From assembly GCA_933822405.4 (NCBI GenBank), contig CAKOGP040002056.1, forward strand, positions 1 to 10,439: a stretch of DNA of 10,439 nucleotides, written 5' to 3'. The translations under genes were made by a program, and so were the position numbers. The notes below the pieces were generated by a model. The model saw only the letters and a list, made by a program, of their open reading frames with translations. It ran no database searches and was not told the DNA's origin. This document shows, piece after piece, positions 1 through 7,367 of the stretch. The DNA comes from Cylindrotheca closterium (lineage: Eukaryota > Bacillariophyta > Bacillariophyceae > Bacillariales > Bacillariaceae). Positions within the stretch are counted from its first letter, which is position 1. Each line of letters opens with the position of its first letter.

Positions 1-2
1 AG

Positions 3-446
3 TGCCAGCGGATGACAGAGAGATTCAAGAGAATTGAAGAAAGCAATGACAAGGAAGTTTTTGAATTCTTCCCTGGAGCATTGTGTTTGCTGGTTGTGTT
101 CGGGTCTACCGCTGTCTCCGATGACAAGGACCTTACCCTAGGCCATTCTGCAATCAGGGAGCTGGCAAAGAAGAAGGTGGTTAGCAGAGTACTTCGCATT
201 CCTGCAAAAGATGCATTTGGAGGATTCTGTGATACATTTCGCACGTTGACTAGCGAGATTACGTTTGGCCCTTCTGAAGTATTTGCTTCTCACTCTTTTG
301 TCCGTGCTTACTGTATGGATGACAACACGGAAGAGCTCGATACTAGATCTGCACTTCGTTCTTCGCCTGGCACAGAAGAGTCAGAACTCTTGCAAAATCT
401 TCATGAGCAATTCAAAAGTGGATACGGCGCGTCTGGAAGTCTGTAA
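3..446 (+). CDS. Uncharacterised ORF, 3' part
   Basis: The frame is open from the left edge of the window to a TAA at 444-446, so the gene may begin upstream; the first in-window ATG is at 12, giving 144 residues. I do not recognise the product. It has a short hydrophobic stretch (about residues 19-33, PGALCLLVVFGSTAV), too short and too mixed to be called a firm membrane segment. The second half is rich in Ser, Thr and Glu and ends in a Gly/Ser tail (GYGASGSL). It lies on the same strand as the Gag fragment 480 bp downstream but shares no motif with it. It could be the last exon of a host gene, the end of another decayed transposon protein, or a chance frame. An overlapping frame at 265-558 looks like a shadow. 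Confidence 0.35.
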   Translation, partial: CQRMTERFKRIEESNDKEVFEFFPGALCLLVVFGSTAVSDDKDLTLGHSAIRELAKKKVVSRVLRIPAKDAFGGFCDTFRTLTSEITFGPSEVFASHSFVRAYCMDDNTEELDTRSALRSSPGTEESELLQNLHEQFKSGYGASGSL

Positions 447-549
447 GAAGACTTCTGAGCAAAAGTGCACCATGGTTGTTGTACGAATAAAAGCTAGCAG
501 ATACTTGGGACATACCCGGAACTTCCTAGTGTATATCTCACTGTACTGT

Positions 550-579
550 ATGTACTAAAATGTACCGGAATGTACTGGA
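550..579. repeat. Three imperfect 10-bp tandem units
   Basis: Three head-to-tail units, ATGTACTAAA, ATGTACCGGA and ATGTACTGGA, differ at two or three bases each. A partial match (CTGTACTGT) precedes them. This is a minor local duplication with no known role. Confidence 0.7.
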
Positions 580-871
580 ACGCCGGGAACTGTAGTCCAT
601 TTAGTCAAATCACACGCATTTACCAATTGAATCATGAGATTTTATTTTTATTTAGTTGTCATAGTCGGCTTGTCACAGCAAAGCCATTGGCCGTGGGATG
701 TCAGAAGTAGCGTGCGAAGCGTGATTTCTGATGCCAAATGAAAAAAGAACAACAATCACTCACACGCCAAAATACTAAGGAAGTTCCCTTTTATCTTTTC
801 CGCAGAACAAGAACAGATGACCAGGCGGCTTGACTGGCTTGTGGGTCAATGGCCCACTGTGCGACTGGCGT

Positions 872-915
872 TGTGGGCCAGCCGCCCATCCCGTGTGGGC
901 CAGCTGCCCATCTTG
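872..915. repeat. Two 22-bp tandem units, near-perfect
   Basis: Two adjacent 22-bp units share TGTGGGCCAGC and GCCCATC and differ at only a few bases (CCGCCCATCCCG against CTGCCCATCTTG). The unit contains GGGC and GCCC, so each copy could form a short stem. It ends 11 bp before the first ATG of the Gag fragment. The unit length equals that of an unrelated duplication at 9966-10009. Confidence 0.85.
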
Positions 916-926
916 TTTAAGCATTG

Positions 927-1615
927 ATGCATGCTAAAATTACCTGCTTCATTGACCTCATGGCTATGACCGATGTGGCGATGGACTCTCTAGATGACCA
1001 ACTTGCGTTGGTACCACTGTCCATCCGCAGTCTCAACAAGGTCATCCAAGGATATGTGTACTACCGCAAACATGACCACAACAATCCTTTCAACCCTGAC
1101 AACTGCATGGATATTAACTATCGAAGTGTACTCGACTATAGAGCATTTGGAGAGTTCTTAATTTTGGTAATAGAACTATTCCACAACCTATTATCCAGAA
1201 ACCCAGTTGTCGTACCCCTGCTGATGAATTTGATAGAAGCATCAGACAAGACCTGTCGTCTTTCCCTACTTTTAGCAATGACAAGCAATGGGAAAACTGC
1301 AATCGTAATCTTGCAGCCATCTGTCGCACTTACCGTCTGCAGAATGTCCTTCATCACAAGTACCACCCACAAACTGTTGATGAAAAGGACCTCTTTGACC
1401 GTGAGCAGGCGTTCATGTATCAAGTCTTCACCACGACTCTCCTCACTGATAAAGGCAAGCAATTTGTTTGTGAGCATCAAGCAACCTTTGATGCGCAGAT
1501 ATTTTTCAATCAACTTGCTGTCCCTTATCTTGATGAGATTCAGAGACTCCAAGGATTCTTGAGATGCACACAGGTAAGGCAATCATTTTTCACGGCAATC
1601 ATTTTTCACGGCTAG
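927..1615 (+). pseudogene. gag: Ty1/copia Gag fragment, frameshifted and 3'-truncated
   Basis: Gag is the nucleocapsid precursor that packages retrotransposon RNA. The first part is read from ATG 927 (segment MDSLDDQLALVPLSIRSLNK, then YVYYRKHDHNNPFNP). The second part is one frame over, from about 1143 to the TAG at 1613-1615. It includes PADEFDRSIRQDLSSFPTFS, RTYRLQNVLHHKYHPQTVD, EKDLFDREQAFMYQVF and LLTDKGKQFV, EHQATFDAQ. This order of motifs (D-x-F-x-R-x-I-x-x-D, then a Y-V/M-x-x-V helix, L-T-D-x-G-K, and D-A-Q) is what I know from the Gag of diatom copia elements. The similarity stops near 1525 (IFFNQL), where the usual continuation into the second Gag helix bundle and a zinc knuckle is absent. 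No protease or integrase follows, so this is a relic of an element different from copia A. Family assignment is by recollection of motifs, not by search. Confidence 0.68.
1579..1610. repeat. Perfect 2 x 16-bp tandem duplication
   Basis: GCAATCATTTTTCACG occurs twice head to tail without a mismatch (1579-1594, 1595-1610), at the 3' end of the Gag fragment. Perfect identity suggests a recent local duplication or slippage. It lies just before the TAG that closes the Gag frame. Confidence 0.95.
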
Positions 1616-2182
1616 ATCACACTGGTGGAATCCGTAGCCCAAATTTATGACACTCGCCAAGACTCCAAGACTAAGCATAAGACAAAGTGCAAAATCATAT
1701 AGTAAAAGTATTCAATAATGTATAATATATATAAATGATCCGTATGACGGATCATCTGACGGATCATTTGGGAACATTTTCATGTATGTGAGTTTGACAG
1801 ATCATTTACAGATCATTTGCGTATCATCTCTGGCCATACCAGCCTGTAGAGTCAGGTACTAGACGGATCATTTCCCAGATTGCACTTCACCCTATCCACG
1901 AATTTCCAAAATCACCAAAATGAGAATCAAGCATCATATTTTGCTGGAGCTCTTGTTACACATACAAAGCCTGTCATACAATGAGGTCTTTTCCCAGTTG
2001 AATGTCAAATAGATGTGAGTATCCCAATTGTTTTAAAAGTTACAATCAACAAAGGCTCTCATTGAGATATTGTCTGATTCCTTTTTTTGCCAAACGTTTG
2101 ACTTCAAGCAAATCAGGTGCATGGCCGTGGCTCAAGATCCATGTCAAATCAAAGACTACAATCAGCCAGCAGACCCTACAAC
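1616..2182. other. Non-coding DNA between the Gag fragment and copia A
   Basis: No coding region can be supported. The first part is A/T-rich (TATAATATATATAAATG around 1720-1737) and then carries the GGATCATTT motif cluster. From about 1920 to 2180 the sequence is ordinary, with a 69-residue open frame (2002-2211) that shows no family motif and no conserved neighbour. I see no LTR ends or target duplications that would tie it to the elements on either side. Confidence 0.5.
1733..1873. repeat. Cluster of GACGGATCATTT-like motifs
   Basis: A motif close to TGACGGATCATTT recurs at 1745-1757 (ends CT), 1757-1769, 1795-1807 (ACAGATC), 1807-1818 (ACAGATC) and 1861-1873. An inverted copy lies at 1733-1743 (AAATGATCCGT), which with the later copies forms 9- to 11-bp inverted repeats. 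The copies are unevenly spaced, so this is not a simple tandem array. Such clusters occur as binding-site arrays in LTR U3 or subterminal regions of transposons, but no function is shown here. Confidence 0.75.
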
Positions 2183-2659
2183 TGTTGGTGAAATGGGATC
2201 TTAATAGATAAAAGAACAGTTGAGCATGTCAGACAGTGAAGTCGGACATTTGTGATATCGAACACGGACAGGAGTACGGTTCGAGTATGTACAGAGATGG
2301 ATAAGTATTGAATGTAGATCTACTCTGTGACTAGTTCGTGAAGAACATGTGCGTATGTGCTTTATACGCCGCGACAGCTGGTGCGAGCTGACACAGATGG
2401 CTTCCGGAAGAGATTTTTTGTACCTGCTTGTGAAGATCATTGTTGATCGACTTCTGGCAAGAATAGCAGTAGAATAAGATCTAATAGGAAGCGGTGAGAC
2501 TGTTCATCCGCAGGTTGAAGCCCAGCATCACTGGCACCTGTTCCTATTGTAGGCAATCCATAGCCGACGTAGATTCGAGCTCAGTATACTCCAGAGGTAG
2601 CTAGAGCGTTGAGGCTCTCATTACAGCTACGGAGTTGATTATCTGACAGTCGATCAACA
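2183..2659 (+). repeat. Candidate 5' LTR of copia element A
   Basis: The segment begins TGTTGGTGAAATGGG and ends GTCGATCAACA, so it has the TG...CA ends of an LTR with 5-bp inverted termini (TGTTG/CAACA). It is 477 bp long, close to the 496 bp of the LTR at the right of the window. It ends 46 bp before the Gag ATG, which leaves room for a short primer-binding site and leader, as usual in copia elements. I could not match the bases after 2659 to a tRNA 3' end. The left end is uncertain: TGTTGATCGACT at 2441 is an alternative start that would give a 219-bp LTR. The 3' partner is missing, so LTR identity cannot be tested inside the window. Confidence 0.4.
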
Positions 2660-2660
2660 A
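2440..2660. repeat. 13-bp inverted repeat flanking 195 bp
   Basis: TTGTTGATCGACT at 2440-2452 is the exact reverse complement of AGTCGATCAACAA at 2648-2660. The bases just outside the arms (GATCA on the left, AGGTA on the right) do not form a target-site duplication. The pair may be the ends of a short LTR, a decayed miniature inverted-repeat element, or a stem within the LTR. Confidence 0.85.
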
Positions 2661-2705
2661 AGGTAATTTTTGAACACTGCAAAGTAGGAGGGACTACAGA
2701 GCAAT

Positions 2706-3752
2706 ATGCCTGGTAGAAGAAACCAAGGCAGAGGCGGTCGAGGTGGCCGTGGAGGAAGATCTGCACAGCAGACTGGTCGAGGGTCTCACGGCAAGAAGGC
2801 CGATAGACCAAAGCAATACCATCCTCACAATCCTGACTTCACTCACGAGCAGGTGACAATATACTTGGTTGAGGCCATTGCGCTCAAGAGCCTGGACTAC
2901 ACTCAAGATATGATCTGGAGTGTGAGAAATATGGCCCGTGTGGACTTTGAGGCTTTAAGAGGCACTCAAACGGTCTACAAGCCAGGAAAGACCGACTCCG
3001 AGTTCTTCAAGAGTTCGAGACAGGCTCAACTTGATCGGAACTGGGAAAATCTAAATGTCAAGTTTGACAAGAGAGAAGTGATCTACACCACAAACCAATA
3101 TACCGTGGCTGCGATCATCACCAAGCATTTCATCACTCAAGCAATGAAAGATAAGTTAAGCAATGAAACTGATTGGTTGGACCTCAAGGTAGATCATGTG
3201 ATGCTGTTACTACTACGAGCGGGGAGAGCCAATCTCCAAGTCCCTGCGACTGCATCTGCGGCGCAGTCGGATGCCGCGTCTAGCGTCACTGGAACGCAAT
3301 CAACTGGTCAACAACATCGAAGCAATATGCAACGAGCTGTTGTTGACAGGAGTGGAAATAGCACTTCTGGTACTACTGATGTAACCGGTTCTTATGTGGT
3401 ACGAGGCAGATCTGTCGCTGATGGACGATCTGATGGTAGGATTACAGGATGGAACCTTACACAAGTACGTGTAAGTCCGATTCTGAAGAAGAAAACAGTC
3501 TCCACTGAAGACAGGGGGGAGTTGCTGATGAAGAAATGGCAAGCACAACTAGAAGCTGCCAGTACTTTCAAGGACGATGACAGCATGGTCAGCAATGGAA
3601 GCTTGAACATGCAGATCTACAAGTCAACCTCGAAGATGGATTCATTGAAGCACTGTTCTCAATGGACCAAAGACAACAAGAAACCTTTCAAGTCTAATGG
3701 AAGTAAGCACTGGGATATCTCTCTTGGTGTGCATCTTGATTCTGGATCTACG
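2706..3752 (+). CDS. gag: Gag-like protein of copia A with RGG-rich N-terminus
   Basis: The ATG at 2706 opens a frame that stays open to 3944 (412 residues), but the true reading changes frame near 3752. Residues 1-30 form an RGG-type basic segment (MPGRRNQGRGGRGGRGGRS). Residues about 45-180 look like the helical Gag body, with a late block (ITKHFITQAMKDKLSNETDW) resembling the copia Gag segment in which a hydrophobic helix is followed by M-x-x-K-L and an acidic W motif. Residues about 180-250 are Ser/Thr/Ala-rich and of low complexity. No CCHC zinc knuckle is visible before the protease; the RGG box may supply nucleic-acid binding instead. That is inference. Gag would assemble virus-like particles and package element RNA. 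The protease site LDSGSTF is reached in the same frame, so Gag and Pol were probably one polyprotein. Confidence 0.65.
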
Positions 3753-4500
3753 TTCAGCCTACGAATGAACAAGATTATGCCAAACCGGGCACTGTGTCTG
3801 ACCTGGATTACATGTTCAACTACGGTACGAACACTGGCCAACGTGATCTGTATCAGCAGGTCGAATCAAGTATTATCAAAGGACACACTTGCTTGCTTGA
3901 TACTGAAGCACAATGTAACCTTGATAGTTTATCCGAGCTTGTGAAGCTTGGATTCCATGTCGTTATGGACACTGATATTGAAAACTCCTTCATCGTTACA
4001 AAGGGGGAACAGCAAATGAAGTATGTACATCAAAACGGATTGTATACTTTTGTGCCCAATGGTAGGGCAGAGAGTGATGAAGGATCCGAATACTCTGAAT
4101 GTGAATACAGAGAATGCGGAAATTGTTACTGCGACGCGATTGGTGTCGCACACACTGAATGCCATAAATCTGGTGTTATTTTCTGTGGTAGAATTTTAAA
4201 AATTAGCTATTCCGATTCCGATTATTGTGGCATACAGACGGTACGGAAGAATATCGAAGGCTTCACTGATAAACAAGTTGAGCGGGCTAATCGCGCACGA
4301 TCAGTGTATCATATGGCTGGTGCACCAGGCGTGCAAGCGTTTTGTATTGCAGTAAGATCTGGTTTGTTCAAGAACTGCAATGTGAATGAAGAAGATGCAA
4401 TCATTGCTGAAAAGATATATGGACCTGGTTCTTCGGTCCTAAAAGGAAAGACGAAGCGTCCCACGCCTGAAGGAGTGCGGGATGACGTGGATAGAAATAC
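3720..4500 (+). pseudogene. pol: Aspartic protease and pre-integrase region of copia A
   Basis: The protease catalytic motif LDSGSTF (codons about 3736-3756) is in the Gag frame. Continuity then moves to another frame, where NEQDYAKPGTVSDLDYMFNY, GTNTGQRDL and IIKGHTCLLDTEAQCNLDSL follow in the order expected of a copia protease and its C-terminal strand region. NSFIVTKGEQQMKYVHQNGL and YTFVP (about 3980-4060) are typical of the segment linking protease to integrase. A Cys-rich patch lies at 4100-4186. The pre-integrase-like block QVERANRARSVYHMAGAPG, with AEKIYGPG and LKGKTKRP, spans about 4262-4465. The protease would cleave the Gag-Pol polyprotein. The shift just after DSG breaks the protein; I see no slippery heptamer that would make it programmed. 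Confidence 0.75.
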
Positions 4501-5985
4501 CAAAGGAGTTATTAATGCACAATCTGAGTGTAGTGCTGCACATTGATCTTGTTTTTGTTAACAATTCATTCGGACTCAGGACCATTGATGGAAGTGTGAG
4601 ATACCGGTGCTACATACCCTTGGCTTCACGATCCAAAACGGCATTGTATGACAGTGGAAAAGATTTACTGCGATGGGGAGTTCCGTCCGGTATTTGAGCC
4701 CGTGAAAGACGAACTTGAAGTTCATATGAATTACGCCAGCAGAGCCAAACATGATCCAAAAGCGGAACGAAATAATCAACATTTAAATGCACTGTTCAAG
4801 GCGATTCCAAAGAAGTTAGCTGTGGCACTTATGACAAGAGTCGCAAAAATATCCAACTACTATCCGGCAAAGGGTGGGTTGTCTGCATACTACAGCCTGC
4901 ATATGATTATGCATCAACGAATGGTTGATGCCTCTGACGAATTTGTCGCTGAGACTGGTGCATATGTTCATGGATATGGCCATGACACCAAGAACAATAT
5001 GGCTACCCAAACGATCGAAGGTGTTTACATGGGACCCACCGACGATATTCAAGAAGGACACCGTATCTATGATCTGAAAACAAAGTGCAAGGCACAACGT
5101 GCGAAGATCAAGGTGCTTCCGATGACTGACCAAGTCATCAAGATTATAGAAGAAGACGCAAGACTGGAAGGAGTGACGGAATTACGCACCTATTCCAAGC
5201 GTAATGGCAAGCTAATCCTCGATGGTGATTTGCTCGAAGGAGTGGACCCAGATGAACTGTGGGATGAAAACTACGTACCAGTAAACAAAATCGAAAGACT
5301 GGGTGATGTAACCCTCCAAAATGAAAATATTCCAGATGACGAACTTGATGAATTACTAATGGATGCTAAGGCAGACATCATGGAAGCGAGGTTCGACAGG
5401 GACAGGAACCCAAGATACAATAGCGAGGCGAATCAATATGAAGATGAGCTAGAGGACGAAATGTTCGACAGAATGTTCAAGAAGATTAAGGCTAAACAAG
5501 ATGCTGAAGATCTGATGGACGAAGACTACCAAGAACACGAATGGATAACTGTCAATGAGGACATGGACTACAAAGACGAATACGAGTCTGAACTAGACAA
5601 TGAAGAAACGAGGCAAATGTCAGACGAACTACCAGCTGAGTTAGTGGAACTTGGAAAACCAGACGAAGAAGAAGTACTGTTCGAATTTGATGACGACACA
5701 CAAGAAGATGTGCCAGTTGAATCAGAGGAGGAAGATGGTGCCGCTCGTGCAGGAGTGAGATTCGCAGACACAGATGATAATGAGTCCGACACCGAAGGAA
5801 TTGTGAGAAGCTACAGTGACGACGGTGTTGAGGTTGGAGCGAAAAGGGTACTTCGCCCAAGACACAATCGATCCTACTTCTCCCAAGGGGTAAAAATGAG
5901 ACCCACTGAGAGATACAGAAGAGAGAAATCAAGTTTGGACAGGCATACCTACAAAGAAGGAATCCGCCTGTGCCAAACGTTTTGA
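4482..5985 (+). pseudogene. pol: Integrase and acidic linker of copia A
   Basis: Integrase joins element cDNA to host DNA. The catalytic triad is visible: first Asp in LHIDLVFVN (codon 4545-4547, one frame), second Asp in IYCDGEF (4672-4674, next frame) and Glu in HDPKAERNN (4765-4767). The last two are 30 residues apart. The first two Asp codons are only 127 nt apart, about 42 codons against roughly 50-60 in copia and retroviral integrases, so about 50 bp were lost near 4645 together with the frame. Further motifs are YYPAKGGLS and ATQTIEGVYMGPTDDIQEGH, typical of the integrase C-terminal part. From about 5250 to 5830 the protein is a long Asp/Glu-rich linker (EDELEDEMFDRMF, DDDTQEDVPVESEEEDG). 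The frame closes at 5985, while the reading resumes one frame over between 5910 and 5985. Confidence 0.82.
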
Positions 5986-7049
5986 GAAACAGGCGTGCGA
6001 TGAGAAGAAAAGCACGAATGAAAAGACTCCGAGTCTCGTTGTATCAGGCGATCAAGAAACAATTTGACACGCGAAGAAATGGAGCACAGTTGCAAAGGAA
6101 CCATAAGTACGAGCGTTCCATCCGGGAACGCATGCCCAATTTGGCATTCCAACAAGTCGGGAACACAAACAAAGGCGAATATGACGCTTTCGAAGAGTTG
6201 GTAGTCGCTCGTGTTATTCAACAAATACGTGAGGGTGTCAACGGTGGTATTGATGGGCAAGATGGAGTCTCGTTCATTCAGCAATACTATCTGAATAAAG
6301 GACTAAGGATATTCAAGGAGCGAGGTAAAGACGCGGCCGTGAAAGAACATGACCAACTGATCAAGCGCAGTTGCTGGACACCGATCAGTACTGAGAAACT
6401 AAGACCGACCGAAAGAAAGAAGGCCGTGGATGCAATGATGCTACTGGCCGAAAAGAATGATGGCGTGACAACCAAAGGACGCTGTGTATTCAAAGGTAAC
6501 AAGACCCGGGATTGGTTGTCTCGTGAGGACACTGCAAGTCCCACAGCTTTGCATGAAGCTATTATCTGCACGGGTGTAATTGATGCCCATGAAGGTAGAA
6601 ACGTCATGTCAATGGATATACCTAAAGCGTTTATCCAAACATTGATGCCCGAGCAGGAAGAAGGAGAAGATCGAGTAATAATGAAAATTACTGGACTGCT
6701 GGTTGACTACATGATTGACCTAGATCCGACGTATCGGGATTTTGTAGCAATCGAAAATGGACGTCGAGTGATCTATGTTGTGATCCTCCGTGCTACTTAT
6801 GGGATGTTACAGGCTTCGTTGCTATGGTACCGAAATCTGAGGGCATCGCTGGAAGAATACGGATTTGTGTTTAATGTATACGATCCGTGCATTGCGAATA
6901 TGATGGTCAACAAAAAGCAATTGACTATCAGGTTTCATGTGGATGATGTGCTAGCAAGCCACATGGAACAAAGAGTTCTCGAGGATTTCTTTACATGGAT
7001 AAATGAGAGATACGGAGGAGTCTTTTCAAAAGGAATGAGCTGCATCTGA
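5910..7049 (+). pseudogene. pol: Copia reverse transcriptase (RVT_2), truncated after HVDD
   Basis: The frame is open from 5910 (after a TGA at 5907-5909) to a TGA at 7047-7049. It matches the Ty1/copia reverse transcriptase family (RVT_2). Landmarks are GLRIFKERGKDAAVKEHDQL, the first catalytic Asp in NVMSMDIPKAFIQT (codon 6615-6617), VIYVVILRATYGMLQASLLW, and the HVDD box in IRFHVDDVLASH (catalytic Asp pair from 6942). The usual motif-A phrase DIPxAF and the HVDD variant of YVDD are those of diatom copia elements. The protein should continue through the thumb, connection and RNase H, but similarity ends at about YGGVFSKGM (7039) and a hairpin follows. The basic start (RNRRAMRRKARMKRLR) has no clear counterpart and may still be linker. 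The catalytic residues are present, but the protein cannot be functional as truncated. Confidence 0.88.
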
Positions 7050-7063
7050 GCTGCAGCTCATTC
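7033..7063. repeat. 12-bp inverted repeat at the copia A truncation point
   Basis: GAATGAGCTGCA (7033-7044) and TGCAGCTCATTC (7052-7063) are exact reverse complements with a 7-bp spacer. TGAGCTGCA also occurs twice directly (7036-7044, 7047-7055), and TGAGCTGCAGCTCA (7047-7060) is a perfect 14-bp palindrome. The structure sits where the reverse transcriptase similarity ends. Confidence 0.95.
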
Positions 7064-7367
7064 ACCAACATCTTTCACAACCTCTTTGGTACGTAGCTTT
7101 CCACTGTCCTGCTACTGTACCTTCTTTGCATACGTACTTGGGCGTTCCGATCCGTCCGTCCTTTGCTAGCCAACACCTGCAGCGATTGCTCATCCTTCTC
7201 AATTGCTTTGGATTTCGCAGACTCCAACTGGGCCTAAAATAGTTTCAATGATGTTTTTGGGCTGACAGTTGTTACTGCTGTTGGCCCCCAATCCCCCAGC
7301 GCAAGCGCTGGTTTCCTCCATTCGGCCATCTTGTTGCCGTCCAGGGTGTGGTGGGTGGAAGAAAACG
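7064..7367. other. Non-coding stretch between copia A and the DIRS-like recombinase
   Basis: No coding region is supported. Read on the minus strand this is the segment after the recombinase stop (7368-7370), so it is probably the 3' untranslated end of the DIRS-like element, perhaps with its terminal structures. It contains a GC-rich hairpin, CCAGCGC/GCGCTGG with a 2-bp spacer (7296-7311). A 63-residue minus-strand frame (7199-7390) overlaps the recombinase end and shows no motif. I could not recognise the split direct repeats or internal complementary region that a complete DIRS element would have. Confidence 0.4.

Larger units (their letters stand above)
447..926. other. Non-coding stretch with short tandem duplications
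   Basis: No convincing gene is seen here on either strand. The stretch contains a three-fold 10-bp repeat (550-579), a T/A-rich tract around 635-655, and a two-fold 22-bp repeat rich in GGGCC/GCCC (872-915), preceded by a related GTGGGTCAATGGCCCAC segment that is itself nearly palindromic (841-857). It separates the unknown ORF from the Gag fragment. It could be a decayed LTR or leader of the element whose Gag follows, but I found no clear TG...CA ends. Confidence 0.5.
2183..7045 (+). mobile_element. Copia-type LTR retrotransposon A, 3'-truncated
   Basis: The domain order Gag, aspartic protease, pre-integrase, integrase, reverse transcriptase on one strand is diagnostic of Ty1/copia (Pseudoviridae); in Ty3/gypsy elements the integrase follows RNase H. 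The sequence style is that of the copia elements abundant in diatoms. The element lacks RNase H and a 3' LTR: pol similarity stops about 30 residues after HVDD. Domains lie in frame 3, then 2, 3, 1 and 3 of the window, so it cannot make a full polyprotein. The left limit depends on the LTR call; the internal part from 2706 is secure. Confidence 0.85.

Noticed and set aside
1571..1579. CAGGTAAGG, a consensus-like 5' splice donor at the end of the Gag fragment
   Set aside because: No matching acceptor joining to a continuation of Gag was found, and the sequence is part of a duplicated stretch; chance is likely.
1136..1582. 148-residue minus-strand open frame
   Set aside because: Antisense shadow of the Gag fragment, whose plus-strand reading has recognisable motifs.
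550..1873. Short repeats as a CRISPR-like array
   Set aside because: Units are adjacent or irregularly spaced with no uniform spacers, and the context is eukaryotic retroelements.
2044..2063. ATCAACAAAGG and AGGCTCTCATT shared with 2653-2663 and 2613-2623
   Set aside because: Two 11-base matches in different order and context; not enough to claim a second LTR or a duplication.
4816..5133. 105-residue minus-strand frame
   Set aside because: Antisense to the integrase C-terminal region, no motif.
5552..5932. 126- and 74-residue minus-strand frames rich in Ser and Leu
   Set aside because: They mirror the GAN/GAR-rich codons of the acidic linker on the plus strand; low-complexity shadows.
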